Source of the DNA: Aldrovandia affinis
Lineage: Eukaryota; Chordata; Actinopteri; Notacanthiformes; Halosauridae
DNA: 64,000 bases
Assembly: GCA_029706075.1 (NCBI GenBank)
Contig: JAINUG010000138.1
Coordinates: 2,604,001 to 2,668,000 of the forward strand
Direction of reading: 5' to 3'
A program made the translations under genes and the position numbers. The notes beneath the pieces are model-generated. The model made no database searches, was not told the DNA's origin, and worked only from the letters and a program-made list of their open reading frames with translations. The stretch's first letter is position 1. Each line of letters starts with the position of its first letter. Below, piece by piece: positions 43,261 to 54,475 of the stretch.

Positions 43261-44219
43261 TTATTATAGATGTTGCTGTTATAAACATGTGATGTTCCTA
43301 AATACAGTAGAACCTCAGAGGTAAGAACACTTTTGTAATGGAAGTCTTTCGGAACTTTGAAAGTGAACTCAAAATACACAATTTAATGAACCGTTTGAAG
43401 CGTAGGCTAAAAAATAATGGTAAATGGTGTGTCGGCAGTTGATCTGATATTCTGTTGGCCCTGTCTGTTTGATTCACAAATAATAATAGTCTACTTATTT
43501 ATGTTTTTTCTGTCAGAAAGATTAATTGACATAAATTAAAAAGGACTGTAATAAGTCTACATTTGTTTCTCTGTGTTGATTTCTACAACCATGTGATGGG
43601 TTGCTGATTTACTCTGAACCAATCATGGCACTATACATCTTGAAAAGGCAAATCTAGCTCACCCACTCTGGTTTGACTCTGAATAACATCCTGATGACTA
43701 GAAGGTTTTAGCAATAGCCTACAATATCTAACAAGCTGGCTAAAATTACTTTGGCTGGTAATGGTATTTGAGCAGCTCTTCAATTTGTTATCTTTGGAGT
43801 GAGGCATATGCAATGTTCAATTAGAGTATTGTTAGGCTCACCATTATTATACCATAACATTGAGCCAAGTAATTATATTTAATATCACTGTGGTTCATGA
43901 TTTATATGTACACAAAATATTTGTTTCTGTATTGAGTGTTAGCTAGCTTATTTATTTATGTATTTATAACTCATAAGATATATCATTCACAACATTCAGT
44001 TATAGATATTTTCAATACAACCATGTGTTCGTCATCGATGCTAAGAATAGAATGGGCACACTGATGTGAACCGTTTGATTTGGTACTGATCCATCTTTAT
44101 ATCGAACTTGATTTTCTTACATTCTTTATCAACAGTGCTAAGACATGCCCCTAATTTATCAATGGAAATTATGATTTATTACGATTTACTACTCACCTTT
44201 TTGCACCAGTGATAATTTA
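43261..44219. other. Non-coding stretch, no gene seen
   Basis: AT-rich, no recognisable element. Confidence 0.4.
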
Positions 44220-44275
44220 CATTTACATTTACATTTTGACATTTAGTAGACACTCTTATCCAGAGCGACTTACAA
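44220..44275 (-). mobile_element. L2/UnaL2-type 3' tail remnant
   Basis: The reverse complement reads AAGTCGCTCTGGATAAGAGT, then GTCTACTAAATG and TGTAAA repeats: the same hairpin tail as the SINEs at 11735 and 39161, without a head. Confidence 0.75.
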
Positions 44276-46366
44276 GATAAAATAATTGTGAAAGATAATA
44301 AGACAGAGCTTGATCTTGATAAGTTGTAATTGTGTACGCTACTTCTGGGTTCATGCTGCATTCGGTTGACCAGTCAGTCTGTAACTCTGAGGTTTGTATC
44401 TCTGAAGTTCTACTCTGCTCACTACTGCATCGCCATCATAATGTATTTATACCACAATGTTATTTGAAGGATGCTTTATTAATTAAATTAATTATTGGGG
44501 GAAAATATGATTATATTGGGGGAAAAATGCAATGATTTAAATTTTCGGAAATCCACACTAATACTGGAAGATATAATTATTACCTCTGTAACATTTATCA
44601 CAGATTTTCTTTCAGAACTGCCTGGCACACAGGAGTACTCTGAATGATGTTATAAATATGTTAATAAGCCTGTGTGAAGAGGCATTTTGGCAGGCAGACC
44701 AGTTAATCATAAGCCCCTTTTTATACTAGGTAGGTCTCCTATAGAGAAGAATTCTGTGTAGAGTCTGTTCCCACATGAAATGATCGTTCCGAATAGATTA
44801 GTTAATGTAGGATGTATGTAGTTGAAGATCTTTTTTTATGCACTTTTCAGTTTGCTAATGATCTGGACCTTCTGTCTCATTATACCTCGTTCGCGTAGGA
44901 TGTCTGTTATTTTGTCGTAGACCACGGCATCTGTGACGGTGCCACAGAGCTGTCGGTTAATTGCATGGTGTTCACAGATAGACAAAAGTTTCCATGTCTC
45001 AGTCGATCCAATTTCCAGATATGTTCAGTAGCTATAACAAAGATGCTGCTAACTATCATTAGGAGTTACAATGGATTTTGATTCTGAGGACACTGAACCC
45101 CACTGGCCATATATTTAACACATTATACTACCTTTCAAGAATCAACTGAGAAAGGTTACACATTTCTTAACTATGCTCAAAACTACACAAAAATACTGGC
45201 AATGTTAAATACTACCCGGCTATCAATCGGCTAGCTAGCAAATTTTCATTATTTGGCAATGTGATTAGTTAATACAATGCTCCTGTGCCACATAGCTAAC
45301 CATTTTCATAATGTAATCTGATTTTCATATCGCAGTTAATTGCTATCAGATAGATGGATGTGAAACACTAGGAAAATACCCTCCATAAACTAATGTCAGT
45401 AGCTAGCTGGATGTGAAATGCTAGTTCGCTAACTCACGATTTAAATGTTTAAAATAATAGTTTAAATGTTTTGTTTGATCATTTAACTAACTAGCTATCT
45501 AGTGCATTAACATAACGTATTATATTATATTGTTATATATATTATATCATATTATGAACGCACCGTTATCTGGCAATGTCATGGCTATCTGTCACGGCTT
45601 TGTTCCCACTAGAGCCGTGGTGAAAGATTTCTGTAAATCTTACTAGGTCCTGACCCGGAAAATTGCCAGAGTGACATACACGGAAAAGCGACTCCGGCTC
45701 TTGTTCCCACGTGATGCCAACACGGAAAATTACCAGAACATTTATGGGTTATGGTGCGTGTGGGAAAGAGGCTATAGACTACACATCTTTCTCTTCACTA
45801 ATAAGAGGTGATTCAGGTGATTCATGTATTAATCTTGAAATGTTTTATAAAAAAAAGAAAAATATAATAAGGCAAATGAAGTAGGCAAACACTGAACATA
45901 TTGTACAAACCCAAGAAAGTGTCTGCCTTGGGACACCCTTCCATGGACCAAAGCAAAATGGGACAAAGGCATCACATGCACTTTCCCCATTTCTCTAGAG
46001 TCCCCCCGCCCCATTCGCAGAGCTGGGAAGCAAGAGGGCCAAGGCTGACGCGAATCCATTTGGCACAACCATAATCACGTCACTCCCCAGCCCCTGCACC
46101 TTTGTGGTCGGGGACCGTGGGTTGCAAAGCCTTGTGAGTGAATGGCGCTGAGATTACCTCAGAGAAAGGGAGTGAGGCGAAAGCTCTTAAGTCCCTTCAT
46201 GCGCTTAGTCATGCTCTGTCCCAAAGCGTGGGGGAGAGGGATGCCTCAATGGTGACATTTTAATTGTGCAAACAGCCTGGACAGCAGGTCACCGCTATGG
46301 CATGACCCACGAAGAGGCAGGGGTATTAATCCATGTGTGTTGTTGTTGAGTTTTTTTATAAAATGA
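44276..46366. other. Non-coding stretch, no gene seen
   Basis: CTAGCTAGC/TAGCTAACC words at 45225-45500. A CACGGAAAA(A/T)T repeat pair lies at about 45680-45735. No coding domain. Confidence 0.4.

Positions 46367-46462
<96 letters not shown>
46367..46462. repeat. Compound (TA)9(GT)39 microsatellite
   Basis: An alternating AT run (46367-46384) passes directly into 78 bp of uninterrupted GT. It is a likely polymorphic locus and a potential Z-DNA tract. Confidence 0.95.
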
Positions 46463-46465
<3 letters not shown>

Positions 46466-47091
46466 CTGTACTGTTTGTGCCTGTCAAAAAATGTCAGAGG
46501 GAATCAAATGAAACTAAGGCTTTGGGTGAATGATTTGTTTTGAACATCCGTCTGCAGAGGAATGCTAGGGGCTTTCTGCAAAAGTGGCGCCATGGTGACG
46601 ACCTTGTCTGGTGAGTGTGTGCATAGCTACCAGCATTTAAGAGCACTGGGATTAAAAGGGGAGACTAATCCAGATCAACAGTGCAGGGCACCGGAGGGGG
46701 GCTCCAGTATCACTGCATGGTCCCCACTCCCCACACACACACACACACACACACACAAATCTACTTTTTGTTTTCTTTCATTTTTATTGTTTTTGTTTTC
46801 ATTTATTTGTTTTAATTTTTGTTTAAGATAAGAGGAGTGTTTCAGTCAAAGTAGGGAACATGTGATTGCACTGCCATCACAGCTAATGTGCTTTAATTTC
46901 TGTATAATGACTGATCAAACGGATAAAAACATATTTTTGCTGATGTTGAAAATGTTTGTGCAAATTAACAAAACGTGTGAGCCACATGCTTACTCATTAC
47001 CCCAGGGTACCTGTGCATGAGCTGGCAGCTTTTTTCCTATTATCTGCCATTTATGTTTGTCTAAATACAGGTGAAGAAATTAGTAATAGCA
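46463..47091. other. Non-coding stretch with a (CA)13 run
   Basis: A (CA)n microsatellite is at 46732-46757. Otherwise AT-rich with no gene. Confidence 0.5.
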
Positions 47092-47103
47092 CACATGGCA
47101 TAT

Positions 47104-47491
47104 ATATATATATTTATTTTTTTCGAATTTTTCCCTGTTTTTCTCCCCAATTTGGTTGCCAATTATACCCTCTATTTATCTAAATTCCCCCTCCTCCACG
47201 AGTCCGCCGCCCGTCTTCTGGGGCGAGACATTATCTCCGGGCCAAATTTATCCGCCTCTTCCGAGACGGAATTCTACCACGGACGCCTTTTTCCTGCTCC
47301 TCGACAGACTCATGCCGGCTCACCCTCCTCCTTCCCGGGGTGGACAGCCAAACGCCGCCTCCGATCGGGCTGACGACCAGCGCCGGTCTGGTAGAGACGC
47401 GGGTTTCGAACCGCGTTCCTGACAGGCAGCGCACACCACACCGGACCAGCCAAAGTGTGGTGCGTTAGACCGCTATGCTATCCGCCAGCCC
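47104..47491 (-). mobile_element. tRNA-derived SINE with 12-bp TSD (minus strand)
   Basis: Exact TSD CACATGGCATAT at 47092-47103 and 47492-47503. From 47491 down: GGCTGGCGGATAGCATAGCG (A-box region), GCGGTTCGAAACCCG (B box). The end is a TTGGGGAGAAAAACAGGGAA-like tail. Same family as 17389-17765. Confidence 0.88.
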
Positions 47492-47690
47492 CACATGGCA
47501 TATTGACACAAAAACAAGTGCACTTGCTGATTACAATAAAGAAAACAAAAAAACAACAATGCAGATTGTTCTCACTATACCCGAGGATTGGTGATAATGC
47601 AAAACATCTGGGTCATGTGAAAATGAAAAAAAGAAGAAAAAAAGAAAACCTCGTTTAATAGCTTCTGTTGGACGGGCACATGCTCTATAG

Positions 47691-48573
47691 CAGTGGTTAT
47701 AAAACTTTAAGAGCCCACTACTCCAGCAAATACATTTTCTGTGACGCACCCCTAAAATTTAGCCTAATGTAATATTTAAATATAGAATTCAAATGTTTTC
47801 AACATATGGCAAAATACAGTCGTGGACAAAAAAATTGGCACCCTTGCACATTTTAAAAAAACTCACAATTTTTGGGTCATGGCAAAGATTAATCGGGCCT
47901 TCTTGTGTTTCTCATTCTCATTCAGCCCTAAAGCCCTTCTTGGTTCAGCATCCAGCGTATGGTATAGGCTGAAACCATTACCCCAGACCTCTCCAGGTCA
48001 GCCTTGAGATCTTAGGATGCCTTGTGTTTTTTCAATGGCTCGCACCAACTTTGACGACATCTGAAATCAATTTCCCTCTTACCACCATGTCTTGGGAGAT
48101 TCTTAACAATTCAATGAGCACCAAACTTCTTCATAATATTGCGAACTGTGGAAACAGGAATGCCACGGTCTCTAGAGATGGCCTTTTAGCCTTGTGAATG
48201 CTTATGTTTTGTGATAATAGTTTTTATAACATCCTCAGACAGCTGTTTTCTCTTCACCATTGTTAGAGAAACAGGGTAGCAGAACGTACTGTTTTCTCAC
48301 TTTAAAATGGATAATTGCTTAATTTATACCATGTGGGCACCTGCAACCTTTCACAGGTGTGTTGAATTACATTCCTATTTCCTCATCTATTTCCTCCAAC
48401 CAAATTTATTTAAATTGTTCTAAATCTTTATTTATTTATATTATTATTGATTTATGTAACTGCATGTTAACTGTAACTTGTGCAGTGCATGAAACAAGTG
48501 CAGTGTTTAATTCGACCCACCTAAACCCTTCCCATGACCCATTGGGTCTCGACCCACAGTTTGGGAACCATTG
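47691..48573. mobile_element. hAT-type non-autonomous element with a nested Tc1 fragment
   Basis: Left end CAGTGGTTATAAAACTTT; right end reverse-complemented CAATGGTTCCCAAACTGTGG. Both are hAT-like, but the flanking 8-mers (CTCTATAG and CATATAGG) match poorly. The inside is largely a Tc1 fragment. Confidence 0.6.
47817..48270 (-). pseudogene. Tc1-like element fragment with transposase N-terminus
   Basis: A Tc1-like TIR (CAGTCGTGGACAAAAAAATT) starts at 47817 after TA. On the minus strand from about 48262 the frame reads VKRKQLSEDVIKTIITKHKH, a stop, KAISRDRGIPVSTVRNIMKK, a stop, VKNLPRHGG. This is the paired-like helix-turn-helix pair of a Tc1 transposase with two in-frame stops. Decayed RMNQEGL-like sequence follows. 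The DDE domain is gone. It is a different Tc1 family from 16818 and 58770. Confidence 0.7.
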
Positions 48574-48574
48574 C

Positions 48575-48845
48575 ATATAGGCTGGGGTGAGCTCTCAAGG
48601 TGAGCTGTATAGAATGGGGATGAGCTCGATAGGATTTGGTGAGCTCTATAGGTGAGCTCTGTAGGATGGGGGTAGGTAAGTTCTATAAGATAGACAGGAC
48701 ACGGGTGGGCACTATAAGTGAGCTCTATTGGATAGGGAGGAGCCAAGTTGGATAGGGGTGAGCTCTGTAGGTGAGCTTTGTGGGATGGGGCTGGCTGAGC
48801 TCTATAGGATGAGGCTGAGCTGTATATGATGGGGTGTGGACGACC
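48575..48845. repeat. Degenerate minisatellite, GTGAGCTCTATAGG-type unit
   Basis: About 12 imperfect copies of a 20-25 bp unit built from (G)TGAGCTCTATAGG and ATGGGG. It starts directly at the right edge of the hAT-type element. Confidence 0.85.
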
Positions 48846-50500
48846 AGCATGGTAACCAAGCATCCGCAATCTCCACGGACACTGCCTTTACCTCATTAAA
48901 CCACTGCATTGATTCTGAAAAAAAAAGAAAATCATTTTCCTTTCCCACAGGGGCCATGTAAGGGTCACCAGCTGTAATTACCCTCCCATTGGTTATTTTC
49001 TGTGTACCTTTTCTGTGTGCTTGTCTGAGATTATAATTCAGTTGACAAAGAGTGGTAAAGAATGCTTGGAAATCATTTCACGAGGGCATGTGTATACAAT
49101 TTAAAAAAAGGTGAGATAAAATAGCTTTATAATTAATGTGAGAAATGGAGCATGTATACTTTGAGGAATGGATATTGTCTTCATTTAGATTTTCCTTTTC
49201 AATGTCACTGTATTAAATATTAAATCATGTTCACTTTTTTGCCAGAACAGGTCAAAGCAATATCAGGAACCTGAAAAGCATTACTTTTAAAATATATTAA
49301 GCTCTCCATTGGATCTTTCATAATATCTGCATGAGATACATTTACATTTGATAAATTTGCATTTCATTAATAATGGCATAATTTTCAAAATCGGCATTCA
49401 GCTCTGCATAAATTCCAATGAGATTAGTGGCAGGCACACTATTACAATATTACAAGATTGAGTGTGGAGGGGAAGATAAGACAAAGATAAAATGCAAAAA
49501 ACTATTTCAAAATGCTCTTAAACTGACAGGTTCTTTGATATGCCTGCTTCATAACACCTCACCCCTAGAGCGTGATTTGTCATGGATGCAACAGGTTGCC
49601 TTGTCATTTTCTTCACATGCACTTTATTTAATTTGTGTTCCGATAGTTCCTGAATTGAAGACGGGCAGAATAATTATCTGGCCATGTCTATCAAAGCCTG
49701 GTGTACTAAACATGTGAGGTAAGTAAAAGTAAAAGTAACTATGGCCTGGATTAAATAAAAACTTGACTTTGAATTGGACTTTGCAAATGCTAAATTATTG
49801 TAGTTATTTCTTCACAAATACAGACCAAATTAATTTGCCAAATTGTGTTTGTGAGGAACAAAAGGAACAGTTGATTTTATTTGTTTGTCAAAGTTAATGA
49901 ATGTTGAATGAATCCAGGCCCTAATTTCCCAAAGAAGCCAAAACTATGAGGTTGCACAGCCAAAATAAAAGCCAATACCCTCAAACTTTCCCTCTGGAAA
50001 AAGCCCCCCTCCTCCCCAAGACCAGACTGACAACTGGTATCTAAACAATAATGAAACACAAATATGGCCATTTCTTCTCAAGAATGAGTCCATCTTGCTA
50101 TTACTTTTGCTAAGCTGACATGATTTTAACTAAGATGCCAAAATGCCAGTTTTTCAATAAGTCCAATAAGTCATTGTGAAATCATATTTTCCTACATTCA
50201 TTCAAGTAAATTGGCTGTGTTTCATCACCTTGTCATCTCATCTCACATCTTCAATTTCACATCCCAAAATGGGCAAGTGTATGCGAAATTTGCATTTGTA
50301 TTCTGTGTTTGAAAATAGCACATTCGGTAAAGCATATGTAAATCATTCCTATGTTGTTGATTGATATTTCATATTACTACCTTCTAAAGCATTCTAAATT
50401 CTAAAACATTACATACAATATTGACACTTGCATTATATGTATATATATGAATACACATTATAGAACATGAGCACTATCACATATGAACACATATCTATGT
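48846..50500. other. Non-coding stretch, no gene seen
   Basis: AT-rich, no recognisable element. Confidence 0.4.
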
Positions 50501-50501
50501 T

Positions 50502-50876
50502 GCCATATCATCATGTACCCTGCTCCTGTCAAATGGTTGAAGCTAAGCAGGTGTGGGTTTGGTTAGTACTTTGATGGGAGACCCCCTGGGAAAACTAAGA
50601 TGTTGCTGGAAGTTCTATTGGTGAGCCAGTAGGGAGCTGTCTTCCCTTTGGACCAAATAAAAAGTAATGATCCAGAGCAGTGATGGGGACTGTAAGAGTC
50701 ATCTTTTGGATAAGACTTTAACCCGAGGTCCTGACTCACTGTGGTTATTAAAAATTCCATGGGTTCATTCTCCAGTGTCCTGTGAATTTTCCAACATGGC
50801 TCTTTAAATTTGTCACCTACTCATCCCTTGGTTTAATAATGGCTCAATAATTCTGCTAATGGCAGTTTCCCCTCCA

Positions 50877-50909
<33 letters not shown>
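50502..50909 (+). mobile_element. 5S rRNA-derived SINE (SINE3 type)
   Basis: 50502-50618 resembles 5S rRNA: GAAGCTAAGCAGG, GGTTAGTACTTTGATGGGAG and ACCCCCTGGG match the internal control region of 5S genes, with a decayed first third. The body (CCAGAGCAGTGATGGGGACTG, TTTAACCCGAGGTCCTGACT, GTTATTAAAAATTCC) is typical of fish 5S-derived SINEs and rules out a 5S gene. A (TTA)n tract at 50878-50909 may be the tail. Confidence 0.85.
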
Positions 50910-50911
<2 letters not shown>

Positions 50912-51340
50912 CCCTAACTTTTAAGAATCCACAGTTTTAAACTATACATGAGCTGCACAAACATTGATCCTACTTTAATATACAGTAAATTCTTGCAATG
51001 AAAAATGGCAGTTTAACACAAACATACCTTCACTGTTAATGTTTATATAAGTGTAATTTTTGCTAAAAAGTGCTTTGCTGTAAATGGCCAAACCGCTATA
51101 TAGATCCCAACAATCAACTTTAAAATTAAGATTTTTTTCATTAAGAATAATTCATTTTCACCAAAGAATGATTTTATAAAAACAATAAAGTGTGTGTGTA
51201 TTTTTGTGTGTGTGTATGCTTATGTGTACGTGTGTGATTTTGTGTAGTATGTAGTGTTGTGTAGTGTAACTGTGGGTGAGTATCTGAAAAAGAAAGATGT
51301 GTATGTATGCACACTTGTGTGTATGTACATATTTGAGAAA

Positions 51341-51342
51341 GA

Positions 51343-51376
<34 letters not shown>

Positions 51377-51398
51377 GTGTGTGTGTGTGTGTGTGTGT

Positions 51399-51442
<44 letters not shown>
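51341..51442. repeat. Compound (GT)n/(GA)n microsatellite
   Basis: GT and GA runs alternate in four blocks; the last GA block is about 40 bp. Flanking sequence 51190-51600 is also GT-rich. Confidence 0.93.
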
Positions 51443-51446
<4 letters not shown>

Positions 51447-52778
51447 GTGTATGTGAGGGAGATAGTGAGAGTGTGTGTGGTGTGTTTGTGTGTGTGAAGG
51501 GGAGTGAGGTTGTGTGCACGAGGGTGAGCATGTGTGGGTGTGTTTTTGTGAGAGAAAGAGATTGTAAGAGTCTAGTTGTGTGAGTTCTATGCTCAGAGAG
51601 CATAATCAGTTTATCATTACCAGACTAATGAGGAATCTTCAGTCCTTTATTGACTGTTCACAAGGACCAATGCAAATGAAAGAAGGCTGGCCTTAAAAAA
51701 AATGCCCCAGGTTTTCTTTCAGTGATGGGGCACAAGATATCATGGAGGTAAACGGCAATCGAGTCATATCGACTGAAATTAATGAGAGGTAGAGAGAAAA
51801 TTAGGCAAGATCTGCACCAGGGATGGCCGACTGCCTACAGTTTCTCATCCCTGAAAGCCAGGCTCTAAATACTACACTTGAACGCAGAGACCATGAAACA
51901 GAGACACACCAGAATGAACATTCATATTTTTTTGTCAACTCAGGCGCAAAATGTTCATGCAACATTGCAGTAAGTTGTGTAAGATTGTTATTTGGAGTTC
52001 ATAACAATGTTTTCATTGAAAACAGGAGTGGAAGATGAAGGCTTTTATATTTCATGGAATGCTTCGACAAGATTTCTCAACATTACAAAGATGGTAGAGA
52101 TGGCTGGAAATGGTCCAGTGGCAGTCGCAGGTTTTAAAAAGGTAATAAATCTCACTGTCCTCAAGGCAAAACCGCATGCAAAAAGGCAGGAGTGCCGGCC
52201 ACTTTGTCGGCTCTAGCGTCTCTGCTTTTACAAGCTGTTGTTCATTCATCCGGCGGTCACGACTCGATTATGTTCTGTTCATAGCATGAAAGAAACCAGT
52301 TTTTGGGCAGAATCTATAATAAGAAGGTGCAAGGAAATCAGAAACATCAGGGCCTTCTGTGATGTGTAAAGATCTGTAGGTAGTGATAGGAAATGTGATG
52401 AACAGATACAGGGAACAAAGAAAAGAGCATGTTTTAGACGCCTGCAAAAACCTTTATGCATCCTTGTGTCGGCACATTGGAGGTTGATTACACTACTATT
52501 AGACCTCTGGGGATGTACTCTCTCGGTCAAATTGTTTGTGGCACCCTAAAGGATAGGTAATGGAAGCCAGCGGTAAGCAGCACTGCTGTCATTTTCTTTA
52601 ACTTTAGTGTGCAGTTCATTCCAAATTCCATTATGCCAGTGTCGGGTGCTGCATGCCATACAACAATTGCTGCTCTAGGTGTCCGAATTTGAATTTAAAA
52701 TAGTTATAGTCAGTAACTGTTCACAGAGCACTGAAATATCAATAATTTACATATTGATATATTGAGAAGCCCACTCCC

Positions 52779-52780
<2 letters not shown>
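51443..52780. other. Non-coding stretch, no gene seen
   Basis: ORFs are short and without domains. Confidence 0.4.

Positions 52781-52814
<34 letters not shown>
52781..52814. repeat. (CA)17 microsatellite
   Basis: 34 bp of uninterrupted CA. Confidence 0.95.
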
Positions 52815-52817
<3 letters not shown>

Positions 52818-54467
52818 GATCACCTCTCTCCACCCTCCCTCCATTAATCTGACTGTTAGTTAATTTTCTCTCCTAGTAGAACAGTAGAACTGGACATGTT
52901 GTGAACTGAAAGTGTTGTGGATGTATTTCAAAACTTGTTTAAAATGATGTTCCATAGGATGAGCCAGAAGTAATTCAATTTTGTGGATGCTCCTTTTAAG
53001 AGTGGCAAAGGTATGTAAAGTTCCAGGTCCAGCTCCAGTAATCTGCTGTCCTCAGGCTGTTATTAATAAACTATAAATATAAGCATAAATGGAGATCCCA
53101 CCTGACCTGCTTATGGCTTTGCTGTCCACAGGTGTTCGGGAACAGCTGTCTGGTCATCTCTACCTCTGAAGGGGGATACCAGCTTAGCTCCAGAATATGG
53201 GGAGGAAAAAAGGGGAAAATTGCCAGCAACAACACAGCCACACATAGACTGCGAATAATTGGCAGTTTGAGCCTTAAATCATCAGGAGATGCCACGCTGT
53301 CTGTCGGAGCATGCCACATCTCTGGATCGGTGGGGCCCGAACGTTCCCGTCCCAGTGACTGATGGGAAAATAGTGTATATATTGCTAAACATTGGTTTCT
53401 GCCTTTTGAGCCCATGATCCCACCCTCTGCAAGCAATTTGGAGGCACGGACCATTAAACCTCCACACAACATAACGCTGAAATTGAAAAGCATTTGAGTG
53501 TGGCAGAGATATTTGATGGTAAAGCTTTTATATGAACTGATAAATGCAAGGTCTTTTAGTTTTAATAGATTATATAATGTACTCCAACGCAGCCATAAAA
53601 AAGAAGTGTTTGAGGATTTGTGATTTTTTTTGGTCTTGTTTTTTATTTTTAATTACTGTTAAATCGCTTCAATTTGCCCATAGGCAACCTGTAGGCAGTA
53701 CTCTAATGAAACTATGCTGTTGATGTTTTTAATTTTATAAATGCATTCATTTAAAGTCCATACTGCCCAGGGAAATTGTTCATGTGTAATGCACTATGGT
53801 GTGAGTTCTACCTGGAGAATAAGTACACTTTTAATTTTGCATTTTTATCCAGAGTTCAAACATCTGCTCTTTCTGTTAAACGGCAATAGTCATAGCAAAT
53901 AATTTATGTATTGCTAAAACTTTATGCAGGCATTTTCATTTGTTATGTTTTCATTCCCAATGATGAACTAAAATGTTTGGTGAGGCTTTATCAGTTTCAA
54001 TGTTTTGGATTTTCTCTCCACGTTATTAGTGATAATTTCTGATTGCGTTCAACAACTTTCCCGCCTCTCATATTTAATTCTCATGTGCCTGTCTGGAAAC
54101 ATTTGGAAACAAAAAAAACCTCTGAGACCAATAAACTGCTCTCCTAATAAAATAAGATAATCCTGTCTTTGGATAAAGATTTAATGCGGTCACAAAGGCT
54201 GTTGTTTGGCTATCGGTGATGTCGCACTCCTAAAACTTAATGAGTCATTACTTTGCTATAAGGTTCTCCAATCTCTCATGTCCTCAGGGAGAGCAGGAGT
54301 GATTGGTTGGTGTCTCTGTGAGCCGGCTGAGAGCAATTGGCACTCAGATGGGCTCTCCCTGCTAAGGGCAAGATAACAATTGTTGACTTCTGTTGTACCC
54401 TGATTCTCTGGATTATACCATGAGTCAAGGGATGATCATGATTTTTACTTGCTTATCTTACCTGTAA
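52815..54467. other. Non-coding stretch; possible old SINE near 53100-53480
   Basis: The minus strand from about 53475 has GGAGGTTTAATGGTCCGTGC and GGGATCATGGGCTC, which could be degenerate Pol III boxes. No TSD or tail was found, so I do not call it. Confidence 0.3.
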
Positions 54468-54475
54468 CTGTGCTC

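Noticed and set aside
48507-48869. 120-codon minus-strand ORF with repeated AHL/ELTY words
   Set aside because: It is a translation of the GAGCTCTATAGG minisatellite.
50502-50618. Possible 5S rRNA gene
   Set aside because: The first third is decayed and it is fused to a SINE body, so it is a 5S-derived SINE.
51220-51603. 127-codon minus-strand ORF rich in Ser, Leu, Thr and His
   Set aside because: It is the translation of a GT/GA microsatellite; no domain and extreme low complexity.
53071-53493. 140-codon minus-strand ORF containing CGGLMVRASKLLAEGG
   Set aside because: Possibly an old SINE with degenerate Pol III boxes; no tail or TSD, and no protein family match.
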